A program made the translations under genes and the position numbers. A stretch of 64,000 bases of DNA from Sthenelais limicola (Eukaryota > Annelida > Polychaeta > Phyllodocida > Sigalionidae), in contig OW804096.1 of NCBI GenBank assembly GCA_942159475.1, forward strand, positions 108,226,194 through 108,290,193. The letters run 5' to 3'. The notes beneath the pieces are model-generated. The model saw only the letters and a list, made by a program, of their open reading frames with translations, was not told the DNA's origin and ran no database searches. This document shows positions 46,201 to 61,365 of the stretch, piece by piece; positions within the stretch are counted from its first letter, which is position 1, and every line of letters begins with the position of its first letter.

Positions 46201-48270
46201 CCGTCCCATGACCTAATGGCTACTCAAGGTTTGACCTCTGGTGGTCAGGTTCTCATAGGGATATATGGATGTCATGGTGGCCAGGGCAGAAAAGCCTGGG
46301 ATTCTGGTGGCAGGGAGCTTGATGTACAGTCTGTCCAAAAATATATTGGATGGTTAACATTTTATCCGTGTATCTAATATCTAGAGTACATGTGTTTTTG
46401 GTATGGACTATATTATGATTTGTCTTTCATCGACAGTTATGGTGAACCGAAGTTCTAATCAAAGAAAGCTAAATTAACAAACAAAAATCCCCTTTCACAT
46501 CGCAGTCTTTCCACCCTGAGATACTGATTTGAAACATCCTCCGACGTACGTTGGGTAGGAGTGTGCGTAGGGGGCGCTCCCACTACTCTTGTATATTAAT
46601 AACGAAACAGCATTTGTCAGTAAGACAGTTCTTCAGCCGTTTGTCAATGGCTATACCTCTTGAGTTGTCGATCATAAGAAAAGAAAAATGTCGATTATCG
46701 ATTCTAGACAAAATGCCATGTCGATGTGTCGATCTAAGACAGCAGCTAGAAGCCCTAAATATCTCGAACGGTGTAAGTATAAAGTCGCAAGATCATGATA
46801 TATGGGTCAAATGCCGCGATTTTCTGAGAATCTGATAAGGAGTATAACAGCTACAACGATATTGACAGTTTCGTAATTGCAAGACCCACAACGAGGGTCC
46901 CATTTTCACGACTCACAGATGTGCTCACCTCATGTAAATTGGGGTAAACTATAGCAGAATGCCTTTCTGTGCACGCAACGGGCCTATCACGTATACCCTA
47001 CCAACTAGGCAATAAGGCAATCGGATTTCATCACGTGACTGATAATATCTCGCGAGATTGCGCCTTTGGAACATGTGGGCTAGCTTTTGGTGACTTTGCA
47101 TGTAAACGTCAGACTGATTAGTGTTATCAATTATCCTTTTAGTGCTCCGGTACGCTTAGTTGGCTCAACTCTGACTCGGGAGACAGAAGGGGGATTCTCT
47201 GGGTTAACACGTGGAATTATAAAACACCTGTCAATAATGCTTCTTAAAATGTGTGTGTTCTACGAAGAATAAAAACGTCCCAGAGGCCATTAGGAGGAGG
47301 CAGGGAATCCATGTGTTTGGAAAGAGCTTCCAATGGTGGCCGTATGAGATACTTAGCATTTGTTGGTAGTGAGTTTATTATGGATTTCTCCCCTCAACAC
47401 TTTCCAGGAGACGCCAATGAAGGTAAAAGTTCCATTGACCCGAACAATGAAACTATGCTAGGCTATGATAAACTAATGTGAAGAAAGTCGATGTGTAACA
47501 GCTCCTGACACCATTGCATCGGTGGAAATGTAGAGAGTTCTGATTGACAATGTATGGAGCCTTTGTCTCGTCTCTCAATCATAACGATTTGTATTGTTGG
47601 AATTATCTTTTATCTGTTGAGTAAATCTGAGTTATTGATTCCGAAATTTTGAAAAAAAAACGAGCTCACAAAAAACATGAAATGTACAAGTATAAAACAC
47701 CTCCATTACCCTCCAAACGATCATATTAAATCATACCTGAATGGGTGGACATAGTAAGTGATTCAACAATGGGTATAATAATTACTCAGTCAACGCCTGT
47801 CTTAAAATTTTCCGGCGTCTCCGATGTCGAATATATCACAATGACATCAGGGCCCCAGTCGTTCAGGATATATTTCCGTATTATATAACCTATACTTTCG
47901 GTGTCGTGGAGATGCATTATAAAAAAAAATTCAAATACATTCGGGTGAAATATTAATTAATGGGATCATTGCCGTTAATGCACCATTGATCAATGTGAAA
48001 TATTGCGATGGTAAAGGTCCCTTGAAACTATGCCTTGCAATCACTTGAGTTAGGTTTAAGTCTGATGTAGATTTCGATATTATCATATATTATGATACTA
48101 ACACTACTATTTTCATCTCGAAACACTTACCTTACACACGACTCAAGTCCTTGCGATCCGTTTTGGTCTATGTCAATCACCTCAAAACAGTGCGTGCCTA
48201 TCTCATTGTCATTTCAACTGGGTATAGGTAATGAAGAATGAACGTTGAGGGAAGCTACCTATACCTAGTA
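43270..48270. other. Intergenic, no gene seen
   Basis: Only short open frames without recognisable content and AT-rich sequence. Nothing I can support. Confidence 0.55.
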
Positions 48271-48280
48271 TGTTTTTTTG

Positions 48281-48384
48281 CTGAAAAGGAAATACTGCTT
48301 TCAAATTCAGTTGAATCGACTCGGGGCATGATGTTATTACTGAAATGGAAATAGTGCTTTCAAATTTAGTTGAATCGACTCGGG
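48281..48384. repeat. Tandem duplication, 63-bp period
   Basis: The phrase TTTCAAATTCAGTTGAATCG followed by ACTCGGGG occurs at about 48299, and again at about 48358 with one change. Both copies are preceded by GGAAATA-TGC. Confidence 0.85.
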
Positions 48385-48385
48385 G

Positions 48386-51300
48386 AGAAGAAGATAGTAA
48401 CCCCCAGTTGCATGTATCTGGAGGGTGTTATGAAATGCCCAAAGCATGATTTCTGGTCTGGTCTGGACGCGATACAGGCGTTCTGCGTTCCTTGATTCGG
48501 GTACAACTCGCCAGGTGTCGACGCTATCGTTTCAAGCCCTGGCTTCTTCTGTATGTGGCATGTCACTCAGGGAGAATACAGCCACGGTCACAATGTCTCC
48601 AATTCATCATATAACTGCCTTCATGGGACAGTCTGTCGCATTTGTCGCATATCGCATGTACAACTTCCTGAGCGAATAAGATATTCCCATAGCGTAGAAC
48701 AACTTAGTAAACTCGGGTGCATATGATTGAACGTTACACTGAAGACCAAATGTTTATTTTTATGACTTGCAATTGATTGTAATTTCAATTAAAGCAGGAA
48801 CACCATGGACCACATGAAATATATATATGAACATGCATACATTACTTCAATTTTTTTAACTTCAAGTGCGCTAGGCATGACGACATAATAGATTGCCATT
48901 TTGATATGCTACAGTTCTATGAATATGTTCATTCAGAGGCTTTTAATGCGTCGAAATTTCTAATGATTAGCTATGAGTATTGTTGTATGAGACAGAATTA
49001 TTGCCTATAATATTGCGCATCGACGAAGCCACATAAATAATACAGGCGATAATGATATGCGGCGTGAGGTGGTGGGGCCTCTTATCTGGTTATTCATACC
49101 AATGAATGCTGCAGCTTATGTTGCGAGTTGATCGTTGGAATGTCCCCTTTGAGGCTTTCTACAGGAGTGGATGAGGCTTGTATCTGTACAGAGTATTTGT
49201 CTATTGAGAGAAATCAAACTACATCTTGCAATGCATGTAGTATGAATCTCCTTTTCTGCCAATCCCACCTACTGCTACTCCTCTGTATCCACACTCGGTA
49301 GGCTACTTGCGCAGTACATCCGTTCTGCATTTGGCTTACGTCAACAACCTTGGACATCTATCCAAAGAAGGAACATCAATTATGAAGCGGTACAAAAACA
49401 ATCATAGTCAGGTATTATTAAGAATAATAGTATGAAACTGCTATGTTATTAGTCGTTAATAGCCTTGTGCAGAAAAATGGAGGACAGGGAGATCGAGGCA
49501 AATGGCGATATCGATGGTGGAAATGGATATGGGACGAAAACAAGATGTTATATAATTAGTAAGGGGAAAGAAGTTTAGATAAAGTGGAAATGTTTCGTCG
49601 AAAGGGGATGGCAAATTGAAACCGTGGCCCCTTGTAATGATACTCCTATTTTCTTCATGAACAAAAAATGTTCCGCATTTACACTGAAGAAGGGGAAATT
49701 AAAAAGACGACTGTCTCAACCAGGGAATTCGCGAGGGAATCATTTCCAACAATGGCGGATTCAGAGGGACTCGAAAAGCTATATAAGGAGCGGTCTGACT
49801 CTAAATTATTTCTGCTTTGCTTTTATAACACTGAATGTGGGATCGTGCGGTACAGAAAGGCGAATGAATGGCCTAAATATTTGAAGCATTATGCTACTTA
49901 TAGCGATCAATAACTCGGGATGAGAATGGGAATCGCATTTTTGCCTCGGGTGTCTTTGGGCTCGGGAGATTGCCATCCAAGCAGTTGCAGGGATCTATGG
50001 CAATGTCCATGCACATTTCCGTTGGCCATAAATCTACCACCTCTCGTAGGCCCTTGTTGTCTGTGCTTTTATTTTCCGCAGAGAAATACATGTATTATTA
50101 TATAATAAATCTGTCGTTGAATCGTATATCTAAACAGTGAAATGCGTGATATTCAAATTATATTTAATTTAACATGCAGTAGTATTGTATCATCCGAATA
50201 TATATATCTTTCAGCAGGATGGTTTAATTGCCTCTTTCGTGTATATTTCTGTATTGCATTTACAAAACGAAGATGTCAAGCTTCGACGGAGTATTTGGAC
50301 TTGTCAAGAGGTAAACTATTTTTACACTCAAATGAATTCAGACCACTAAAAAGAAATGAATCTTATGTTGCCTTCAAATGGCATAGGGCAACGATGTATA
50401 TGACATGTCGGATATGAAACCAAACGACATTTGCCCTTTCCGATTCATTTGAGAGACCTATCGGGAGTTAGTCGAGTTATTTTTCTCTATAGGCTGATGA
50501 TCTTTGACATCGATATCTTATTAGCCAAGCGCATTACCAGGTCATCACATAAGGGCAAGAATTCCTGTTGGACGTCTGACACTGTGCATCCCAAACTATG
50601 CTCAACAACACTCGCGTTCGGGACAATAAAAACAAGGGGAGTAACAACAGACCAGATGGTTGTCAAATAAAACACACCAACCTTGCCCTTTCATTAATTC
50701 ATGTGTTAATTCCAGCATACGACCAGACATGCAAATTGATTCATTTCTCGGTGGGAGGAGGAGGGGGGGGGGGCCTGCCGCTTGTCAGGAGAGCCATTTA
50801 CCAGCCGTTCTATTGGACCCCTTCGCTTGTCAGCGCAGAAGTTGACCTGCCCTCAACAGTCCCATCGCTTCTCGATTTATTCTCTCGTTGTTAGGGACGC
50901 TTTCTCTCACTAAGACCGTGGCTATTTTACCTTTCTGTGTCAGGCAAGCTGGGGTGGTTCAGGACAGAAGCAATATATTTGGATGCCTTTTGTCGCGTTC
51001 CCCATTCATAACCCGCCTTGGACTTCCATCATTGGAGAAAAAGTCCTATGCAAAAGACAATGCATACAATTCATCGTGCGCACATTTTGACAGGTAGGCC
51101 CTATCCGCGTCGAAAGATTTCCATGCGAATCGTTCCATGTTTTTTGATGCTATAGGAACGATAAGCCACCTATACCTAATAAGGATAAAGATAATTAAGT
51201 CAGACAATGATCACACTACATCAACAGTAATTATTACCTGCTACAGAACATGTCATTGAAAGGATGTTGGGTAAAGCCCTCTGCGGCCACGGTTTCCCAC

Positions 51301-52165
51301 ATGACAATGTCACACCAACGAAGGTAATTTCCCAGGCATTGTAGGAGAAGAGAAGCTTTGTCTTTTCGTTTTCTAACGGTTTTGTCTGTCTTGGGATTCT
51401 TTTTCCTTCTTTTTCGTCCCATACAAACGTTTCTCTGTAGTTGAGGATACACCATCAGTGTAAATTTTGCAGTCATCAACCGGAATATGTTTGATTTCTT
51501 TTGTCGTAGGCCAGACGTGCGTTTGATCACAGCTGTATGAAAAATATTTAATTTTTGAAATTGTCAGTGAAAAGAAAACAAACTGTGTAGCCCCCTTTAG
51601 CACACATTTTCTGTGAGAAAAATGCTCGGCTGTGGATTCTTCCCTTATTACAAGAAGCCTCAAAAGAACATATCAGTGTGAGAGGCCTACGCCCAATTAC
51701 AAAAACAGCCTATTGTTGAGTCCCAAGATGCTGACTCTTTGCTCCCGTGCATCTGAACCAGCCTGTAGATTCTCTCTGCGTATATTTATTATGCGCTGAG
51801 GCCATTGTCCATGCGCCTCCTGTGGTGATGGTGAGTAGATGTCATTGTGTCCTCAGCTCAGGCCATATTCGCTGACAATACATGTCTGCCAGCCTGACCC
51901 TTAACCCCCCCCCCCCCCACACACACACACACACACCCCCCCCCCCCCCCCCCCCACCCATCCCCTTGATGTCACCCCCGCTGTTCAAGTGCTGGCCACT
52001 GACAGGTGGGCCGGCCGACTGAACGCCAAGTCCCATGCAGTACACAGTCTGACCCTCTCTACATGCCCTGCGCCCGCCCCACACCCGCTCATCCTAGCTC
52101 AAGCTCTAATAATATGTTCATAAAAAAAATGCGAACCGTATAGAAAACGGTTCTGACATGAATGA
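48386..52165. other. Intergenic, no gene seen
   Basis: A plus-strand frame at 49668-49913 (81 codons, real ATG) is polar and protein-like, but I cannot match it. A G-run lies near 50755-50772, and long C-runs with an (AC)n tract lie at 51905-51956. Confidence 0.5.
51905..51956. repeat. C-run and (AC)n simple repeat
   Basis: A C-run, an AC dinucleotide run, then a second C-run. Its complement is G-rich and could form a quadruplex. Confidence 0.95.
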
Positions 52166-52170
52166 TAAAA

Positions 52171-52626
52171 GAATTGGACCAAGTATTAGCCAAATTTAAG
52201 GAGAATCCCGACATTTACTCTATAATTATGTTGTAAAAAATGAAAACCTAAAAAGGATCTTTGTAATATTTGCTGGGATTATAATATGTAATACTTGTTT
52301 TGATGTCAAGGGTAAATGGGATACATGCACACAACCCGATGATAGAGTTGTTTCCCTTCAGAACTATTTGGGTAATACTGGGTAATATAATTGGGTAATA
52401 TTTGGGTAATTTGGGTAAAGAATTGGACCAAGTATTAGCCAAATTTAAGGAGAACCCCGATATTTACTGTATAATTATGTTGTAAAAAAAGAAAACCTAC
52501 AAAGGATATTTGTAATATTAATTTTGCTGGGATTATTATATGTAATACTTGTTTTGATATCAAGGGTAAATGGGATACATGCACACAACACGATGATAGG
52601 GTTGTTCCCCTTCAGAACTATTTGGC
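52171..52626. repeat. Two copies of a ~200-bp unit, 249-bp period
   Basis: Copy 1 is 52171-52368 and copy 2 is 52420-52626, both starting GAATTGGACCAAGTATTAGC and ending CAGAACTATTTGG. Between them lie four to five units of TGGGTAAT, consistent with slippage at that junction. The coding potential I tested was not convincing. Confidence 0.9.
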
Positions 52627-52629
52627 TAA

Positions 52630-55600
52630 GACTATAGGAACTGAAGCTATGCAATCGACCTTTCTCGCCAATCATTACAAGTCATCAGATTTCCGAGCCA
52701 GATATTTAATCTAGGATACTCTTTTCATGGGAAAACTAATCGATGCATTCTCAGTTGCAAATTATGGTTTGATTGCAATGCGTGAGCGGCGTATCATGTA
52801 TCTATTGTAGGAACTATCTGAATACGGAGAAAGTACCGAAATTGGATTTAAAAAATCATAACCTGTCTTCCCCTGACATTAACAGGAAAATAAGACGTAG
52901 AGAAACAGGAAAAAATGCATCCCACGGTAATGGTATACCACGGGTATAATCATACTTTCCTCCCCTTTGCCCGTCCAAAGCCCCATGCTATCAACTTTGA
53001 CACGCCCTATAATCAACCTTGTTCCGCCTTCGAGAAGCAAGACCTTAAGCCATCACGGACCAACACCTTTCATACACTCCTTCTAGAGCGCTTCCATGCA
53101 GTTTTGACATACACTCAAGTTGAGATCACCAAATAATTGCCACACTACATGCCAGAAATATACATAAATAGATTCTTCTAACTCTCGGTTCTGAATGATC
53201 CATTTCTGATTGATCGTTAACATATGTCAAGTCGTTTTAAACATATGCCATCCAAGCTTAAGTGGATCAACTATAAAAACCTGCAGTCATTTTCTGCCCA
53301 GCCTTGGCTTAGTGCATAATACTGCGACTCTTGACGTGTGTACATTGATGGCACGGCCTTGTTCGAGGCAGGGTGGTTAAAGGGGTGGACCCAAGAAGCC
53401 TCAGTGCTCCTTCATTACAGGTGAGATGATTACAGGTATGGCACACCATCTGCACCTTATATCGAGGCGTCATGAATGTGTTCTTCAATAGTCTTCTTAT
53501 CTGGGCAAGGTAGCAGAGTGCATTCACTGACCGGAAAATCAACGTTTATACCTTAAATAATACGAACCAACCTATTCATATCTCAAATGAATGCATTGAT
53601 CGGAAGGATCTTATTCAGGACAATGTTCTTAAAAATACTCACTTGATCATTAGGCTCATTGCAGCCCAAAATGTCTGTTTATAGTTGGAAGATCAATTTG
53701 TAACTGACAGAATCATTTGAATGTCAGTATTTTAAAATCTTATAAATACAAGCTTTATTAGAAACCATTCATATGTATGTATACATGTAATGGTAGAGGA
53801 CGTTTATTTTGTTCGAGAATTCTATTAACTGAAGGTGCTGTTTATTTTTGGAGGCTATTGCAAAGGTATTCTTTATCTTCCTAATCGTGGATAGACCTAG
53901 TTGCTTTTAGTGGAATTAAATGTCCCTTTCGGATTAACGGGCAAGTAGAGAACAATTCAATTTGTGATTGAATTCACTCCGGTGTGGCTTCCTATTACCT
54001 TTTAACAATAGGAAAGGATCCACTCAGTGTTTTAACTCGTATAAAAAGTGTAAGAGCACATTTAGAGCCAGGTTTCATGTAGGAAGTGTTAATGATCTCT
54101 ATAGGCTCTCTTAAATTGCTGCTTTCCTGATTGGGACTTTTTAACTCATCGTTGTAAGTAATCTATCAGAAAGAGTTGCAGCTGCTATGAAGAAGATTTA
54201 ATAGTTTTTGCCGTTGAGTAACATGCGCTGATTTGATAGCGGCGCTTAACGACCAGCAGCCCCATTTAGATATTGGAGGCTGCCCATTTCCCCACTTGTT
54301 CAGAGAGCCATTGTCCTGTTGAAGAAAGTGAGTACCTGGGATGAAAAAAAAGTCTGTTAATGATTAAATGATTTCAGGGTTTTGTCAACGCCACGTGCTG
54401 CGTAATAGCCTGCAGTGACACCTGAATCTCTAACAATAGAAAACCCTAATTATCGCCCGCACTGTTGTGGTGACAGGTCACGTTTCTTGGTGAGACTGAC
54501 TTCCCCATGTGACCCTACGCCACATAAATCAGTTACATACCTATAGGACCACCAGGAGGGAGCCTAGTGTAATCAACAAAACGCTTCATCTTGTATTCTT
54601 TTGGCACACGAGAAAATCACAATTCAAAAAGTTTTCTCGACAGTAGGCCTACAGGCCAAGGGGGATAAACACAAAAACCTCCTATTATTTGATTGTATCT
54701 TGATGTGAGTGGCAGCAGAGGATCAAATGTGCTGATAATGTCTTTTTAAAGTGTGATTATGAATGGATATTGATTTTGGAAACTCTCCCCTCAGGAAATG
54801 ATTTGGGGGTCTCGTGTTGGGATGAAATAAGAATATTGCCAGCTTGTTAGGGCTAGGTCTGTTTTGTCCGGCCTAATGTTGCCTTTCATAATAAATGCTC
54901 CCTAATGCTAGGTCAATCAAATCTGCCTGATGTATGATCGCTATTAAACTCCAGGTGATATTCGCAATACATGACACTAGGCATCAATTCATGGCAGCGT
55001 AATCCCAAAGCAATGACATGGGCAGGACTAAATCTTTTCATTTTTCATCATTTGATTTTTGAAATTTTTTATTCAGGACACAGACATTTCCATACGACAG
55101 TATCATAAATTCCAACTGTTTGGCGGCAAATAAAAGATAAAGCAGAATTTAATTGACAAATATTTGATAACAAAGGTGGGATATTGTTCTTATATGGCTC
55201 TAAAGGATCGATCCAAACAGGGAAAAGATTAAATGTGCAATGTACCGTTCCATAATTTCATTCTCCAGTTATTTTGTGTGGGAATTTAAACTGTCGAACC
55301 ATCATGCACATGTATTACTCCTTTTTATACCAGGGGCAAAATGCTTTGTGGGGTAAAATAAATCGATGCTAGTATAAACTTCAGGACACATTATTCTGTA
55401 TACTAGTGTACCGTCTTCCTGACTCACTAGCAGAATAAGATACCCTCACTTCTTGGTAGCCTCGTATGAGAAAAGAGTGAATACATTAATGTGTAATACA
55501 GTACTTGTGTGTGTAATTCTGCGTAGCTGACTGTAAACTACATCCGAGGGTTATGTTACCTCATTATAAGTGATTGAAGCCGCTCTAAGTTCATTCCTTA

Positions 55601-58600
55601 GGGGATTAATCAAACGGGCATCTTCCTTAGTGAAGCATTAAGGTTCACTTCTATGGTTCCTAAGGGAATGATTATCCTAAACCAGAAAGGTAGCCGTCAC
55701 CGCAGTCGTCCCCAGACGGCCGATTACCAACAAGCTAGGCCAGCTCTTTGGTGATTCTAAGGCAATAGATAGGACTGGGTATCTAATATATAACCCTGAC
55801 AAATTCCCTATGAAGTTTCATTTGGGAAACATTGCATCAGCAAGATGGTTACTTCAGAGTGAATTTTCACTATGGGATGGGTATCCCATAGATATTTTCC
55901 TTGAATACTGCAGCAAGGAGAATGTTAATAAGTATCGCCTACCGAATAAAACGGTATCATTGGCCTTTCTTCCTTTATAAAGAAGCACGACGCTTAATCA
56001 CCTTGTAATGGATTTTGCGTTTTAAAACAAAAGTGAACTTTTAGAAAAAGGAGGAAAAGCGTTATCGATTTCAGTACCATTATTCCATCGTCTGTCAAAA
56101 GGTTGTAAAACGTTGGATAATCCCAGGTTTGGGGAGATTTTACGGGAATTCATTTCACAAGTTGCAATTAAAAACCTTGTGAACCTTAAAGTTCACCCCA
56201 ACCCCCTCACTTCCACCCCTTTAATGTGTGTGACTATGGATTTAACCACATACCTATTGGGGTAATCTTAGATCCTTTGCGTGAATCAAAATACTGTCCG
56301 CTGTTACATAAACCGAGGCAATACAAGCCTCAATATATATAGGAATGGCAACATAATATACCTTGAATTAGGAATAGAAAGACAACTTATGAATTTATTC
56401 TTAGTGTTTGGATTTATCTAAATATCAACTAAAGCAATACCGAGTGTTTTTGTGCTGAGAATCGGGAAATCTATTTACCAGTGTCAATAGTTGTATCGTG
56501 CGTTCTGCCATTACGAAGAGACCGTTGACATCAATTAATTTGTGAAATTCGATTTTGAAAAAAAGAAAAAAGAGAAATGCTTAACAATAACAGAGATGGA
56601 ATATAAAGGATACGAATAAAAACAGTTGTTGCCTTTCTATACGCTGGCTATATTGGGCTCTATAATACTCTTTTTGAGTTTCTCATGCGACCTTAGTGAT
56701 GAACACAGGTGTAAGTACACTTACCTCCGGTCTGGTCGAATTGGGAAACCAAAATATAAAGTAAATTAAATTCCAGAGTTCTGTAGTGCGCTGCCTATAT
56801 TAGGTGCCATCCATTAAGTCTATATGCCAAGTTCATGTCATGCACTCCAATTCCTCCCCGATACTCACCCACACGCAACATTGCAATCTTTTAGATTGTT
56901 TGGGCTTGTTATTTTTCAATAGTAATTGGTGATGGTCGTTCGATGTAATAAGTTCTTGTCGTAGATGTTTTCTTGGTTTGATGCCGTTTATCATTCCATA
57001 GATATTGATAGGTCTAGTTTGATATGATTACTTGATCTAGCTTTCGTTATTTCCCGAAGCAGGGGCCCAATCTCATGTACTACTGATGGTTTTAAAAACC
57101 GCCCCCTGCCTAGTTGTATTAGAGGCAATTTTAGAACTGGAACGGTAGCGCTTCAGGCTGTCTTTAAGTATACAAAAAGATAGGAAAAATTACGTAAATC
57201 CCACCGTCTTCCCCAACTCTTTCACTGACGCCTCCAAGTTATGACTTACTATCGATTATTCCACTCAAAGTGCACGTGCACCCTTTGCACAGTGGGTGTA
57301 GCTATTGCTTATCACCGAGTCCTATGCGTTGCCTGCCAGCCAGCCTTAGGATTGGGTTTTATATGTAGTAACTATTGCTCCCCATGGACTACCGACCCTT
57401 CAGCATTGTGCATTTAGGTGTATTCTATTCAGGTGTAGAAATACACTTCCTTGTTTCTCTGTTTGTTCTTCCGATGGCTTGGCTTCCTGTGATTTTTACC
57501 TTTCATTTCTCATATATATAGTGATCAGAATTGAAAAAATAATACTGAAAGAGTAAGCCAATGTTGAAGTTCTAAAACACTGACAATCTTGGGCAATCAA
57601 GTGTATGTTACGCTGTACTACATACACGACGCCCAGGTTGATATATTGTATAATAATCATAATTATATATAGTTTACTCACGTATACATTTTAATATGTT
57701 CCTAGTTGGGAATAATTATTCTCATGGCTAAAGCTAATTTACATATCATTTAAATGTTCTAAGAAAACTAAAACCGAAAATATTTAAGATCAAAAGGGTC
57801 GACTTTTATATAAAGTTTTCGAAGGAAAGGATGGGATATTCAAAGAAGATTCATGACTCGCAGTCGCACCGAATAGTCTCATTCGTACATTTCGCCCATG
57901 TAACTGATCTGCATAAGTTTGTTCGGAGAGTACCCGGGAGAATATGAATTAGCGTGTCCACCTATGATTGTTTTTCCCTGCCAACTATAGTCAGCGTCCA
58001 TCCGTGTACCTCGAATAAACCGAGAATTAGAGCTTTGTTTTGCTCGGCTTCACGTTATTATAACAGGGGTAGTTTATAAGCAGATACATTCATTTAGAAG
58101 CGAATAGAAATTAAGTTCCGAAAGTGACATGCTTTCTAAAAACATAAAGGCCACTGAGTTACACCTATCCATCTGTACATTTTATAATAAGGAAGTTGCA
58201 AATGTCCAAAAGCATAATCAGTGCACATCATATATTATATAATGATACGGATTATGACACAAGTATATATGAACATTATGAACTTGATGACATGTAGGCA
58301 ATGAGAAAGGAGTAATATCAAAAATCACTGTTTCCGGTAGCGACCTATAGCTGAACCAGCTCTCAGCCCCAGTCGGGTTATTAAACTTTTACACATCCGC
58401 CGTCCCAAGTGCGATCAATATCGTATCGTTCTACGGTTGGGGCATCTCGCCAAGCAATTCTTGCTTCAGAGAAAGATAGTCCTAAGAAGCAAATCAGGAA
58501 AGGATTTGGTTTATCCTTTATCGGCCAGTTTTTATCAAGAAAGAAGCAGGTGTTTGAAATGTACCTCTCTTATTATCTTCCTTTGTTCCTGGGCCTATGC

Positions 58601-61360
58601 TGCCCCTTTGTCGGCACGGATATAATGTCTAAATTATTCAGTGCTTCAGCTTTATAGAGTAAAGCGGCATATACTAATAGAACATAACCTGTTATATTCA
58701 TTGAAGCATTCATGTAAACTGTATCTATATACTTGTATGTTATACCTTATGTAGCATAATAACTGAATAACATCCAACGGAATGGTATATATATCAAGAA
58801 GAATAAGGTTCATTTGAATGTGATACTGCGAAATCCTTTCAGGAGGATTGTTCCTAAATATTTTGACGAATCTTTACAAGGGTGGATTCCTCCCTAGTAT
58901 TGATATGCAATTAGCAAGGTCATTAACACCAGAACGGCAACAACAAAACATTTGTTGGCACTGAAATCATCAAGGTGGGTATTTTATATAGTAAAGAGTC
59001 GATATTACTCAAAATGAAGACATAATTTCTATCTCATATAATTGGCTATAACTCTCATCTGCCTTCAGATGAATTGCTTCTACAGAAAGGGCCAGGAATA
59101 TACTTGAATTAACTCATCCTCTAAATCTCCCTGCAACATGGCATTTATGAAGGGCTTTTTATCTCGTTCATTGCACTGCCTTTAATTAAAATCTGCGATT
59201 TAAGGGCTCGCGGGATATCAAGTGTTTTTCGCAAGGAATGCAATTCATCCTTATTTTAAAACGAGCAAATATTAGGGGCTGTCAAATGGATGTCAGCGAT
59301 ATTTCATGAGACTTTTCCACGGAGCTTCATGTTCAGGATCTCGTGTGGGAAAATGAAAGTCACGAGCATACACGATTGCTTGGTGTCCATACATTGTATA
59401 TGATCATCCAGGAAAGCAAACAAGTAGAGCTTTTATTATTGTAAAAACAGGGTTTCTTACTCGTGTTTAGAGTCCCAAACCCTTTTAGGAAACTCTGGTC
59501 CTTTAGGGAAAACAAATACACGTATGAAATCCATTCGTTAATTTTCGTGGTTAAAATTAATTCAATATTAAATATTCCCGAGCACTTTCTAGGTTTCCCA
59601 TTTCATTTACTAAATGGATATCTCATAGGTACATCGTCAGTATAGCATTTCTCCCACTCACAAAACATATTGCAAAGATCTGTTGGGTAAGATTCACAAC
59701 ATAAAAGTAACTAAAACCTCCAGCTGAAAACAACCTTGATATTAATTCAATTAGCTCGAGGTATAGTATTTAAAGTTTTAATGAATCGTCACTTAGAGTA
59801 TTTGCTTCCAGCAACCCTATTCTAAGTGATTTACCTTGACTACATTGTTATGCAAATCAATGTTACTAACCTAATGTATACTCAAGGTATTGACTTCTCA
59901 CCGAGTACAAAGGAGGTAAAAGGTTGCCCAGAGTGCCGACTATGTGCAGGAATCATTTCTATGTCCAAATTACCCCGGTAGATAATACCTTCACGCCTAG
60001 ACCAAGAGGCTTTTGTGAGGTTGTACAGATCGCACTCACTTAATTGATGGCCAATATCTAGTAAAACAACAAATTTGCCTTGCTGTATTACCAGAGCTAT
60101 GTGAAATGGCTTTTATGTGTAAACATGTACGTTCTACGAATTGGAAAAGAATAAAATGCCTCTGGATAAAGAGATTGTTTTCCGCTTGAACATTAACTCT
60201 ATAAGAGTTTTTTTGTCACACATGTTGTGGGAATCTGTGATCTCCGAATCTGTCTTTTTGGTCTGTACAGGAGATACCAGCCGTCCTACATGTAGGAACA
60301 CTTACCAAACTTCTATTGTGCTGTACTCTCAACTTAACAATGAATTATACACACCAATAACTGGCTACTTATATCAAGGATTATAATGGATTAACAGTGC
60401 TCAGCTTGTATTATTGTGTATATTGTGTTTCACTTGTGTTTTACCCATCACATTCATGATGGACTATACAGACAGGATCACATGTAATGCTTTATTCAAA
60501 TAAATATATTCACATTATCTCTCTCTGTCTCTCCCCTTCTCATACCCCCTCTCCCCACCTCTCCTCACCTCTCTCCCCACCTCTCCCCGCTTCTCTCCCC
60601 CACCCCAACCCATATCCGCGCACCACTACCACCCCCACCTCCACAATGTCCAATCATCTCCACATCTCGCACTCAAATGATCCAACATACACACATACAC
60701 CAAAACCCCTAGGGCCGCCATTTTCTGCTCTTAATTAAGGTCATTTGGCGTGCGGTGAGTCTACTACTATTACCATTATTCAGTATCAAAAATTTGATCT
60801 CCATTTACAACTGTACTCGCAATTACACGTATGCATTCAGAGGTTAAAGTCAGTATTTAAGGTATTTCTCTTATTATGTGCAGTTAAGAACCACTGAATT
60901 ATTCTGATACAATACGGTACCAATCCGAAATAATCAACTAAAACGTATTTAAATGTTAAACCATCTAGAGTATCAATTGATACTTTGTCTTTGTCGGCGT
61001 TTATTGTCGCGTATTATATTCATAAATATTCATTGAACACAGATGGTGAATCTTCACAGGCACTGAATTTAGATTTATATCTTTGAAACACTACACCAGA
61101 ACATAATCCTCTGCTCATTTGCATCCGAATGTAACCTTATAGTATCATAATTACAATAAAGAGTACACTACAGGCAAATAAATCACTTTTCTTCAACCAT
61201 AACCCAAACATAGGAGAATATTAGAGGGAGGGTGGGGAACCTCAGCCCATTGTTACAGAGCAAATCAAACCTAGGTCCCCCTATAATGGTCAACAGGAGA
61301 CAAATTAGTCATTGCCTGTGCATAGTCATTAATTGAGGCTTGTAGGGAAGAATTGATGAT
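52630..61360. other. Intergenic, no gene seen
   Basis: A long stretch with no element or gene I recognise. It includes an inverted pair near 55588 and 55658 (GTTCATTCC-TTAGGG against GGTTCCTAAGGGAATGA). A pyrimidine tract lies at 60516-60640. Stretches near 54180-54490 read less AT-rich and could be conserved regulatory DNA, but that cannot be judged from one sequence. Confidence 0.5.
60516..60640. repeat. Polypyrimidine tract
   Basis: Repeated CTCTCCCC and CACCTCTCC words. Open frames through it are low-complexity artefacts. Confidence 0.9.
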
Positions 61361-61365
61361 CGGAT

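Noticed and set aside
49668..49913. 81-codon frame with a real ATG and polar, protein-like composition
   Set aside because: I could not match it to any family, and it is within chance length. It would need transcript evidence.
52171..52626. Possible duplicated exon (the phrase CNTCFDVKGKWDTC repeats)
   Set aside because: Stops interrupt the frame, and no receptor or other domain fits when the Cys spacing is compared with families I know.
54180..54490. Possible conserved regulatory element
   Set aside because: Only an impression from composition. Without a second genome it cannot be supported.
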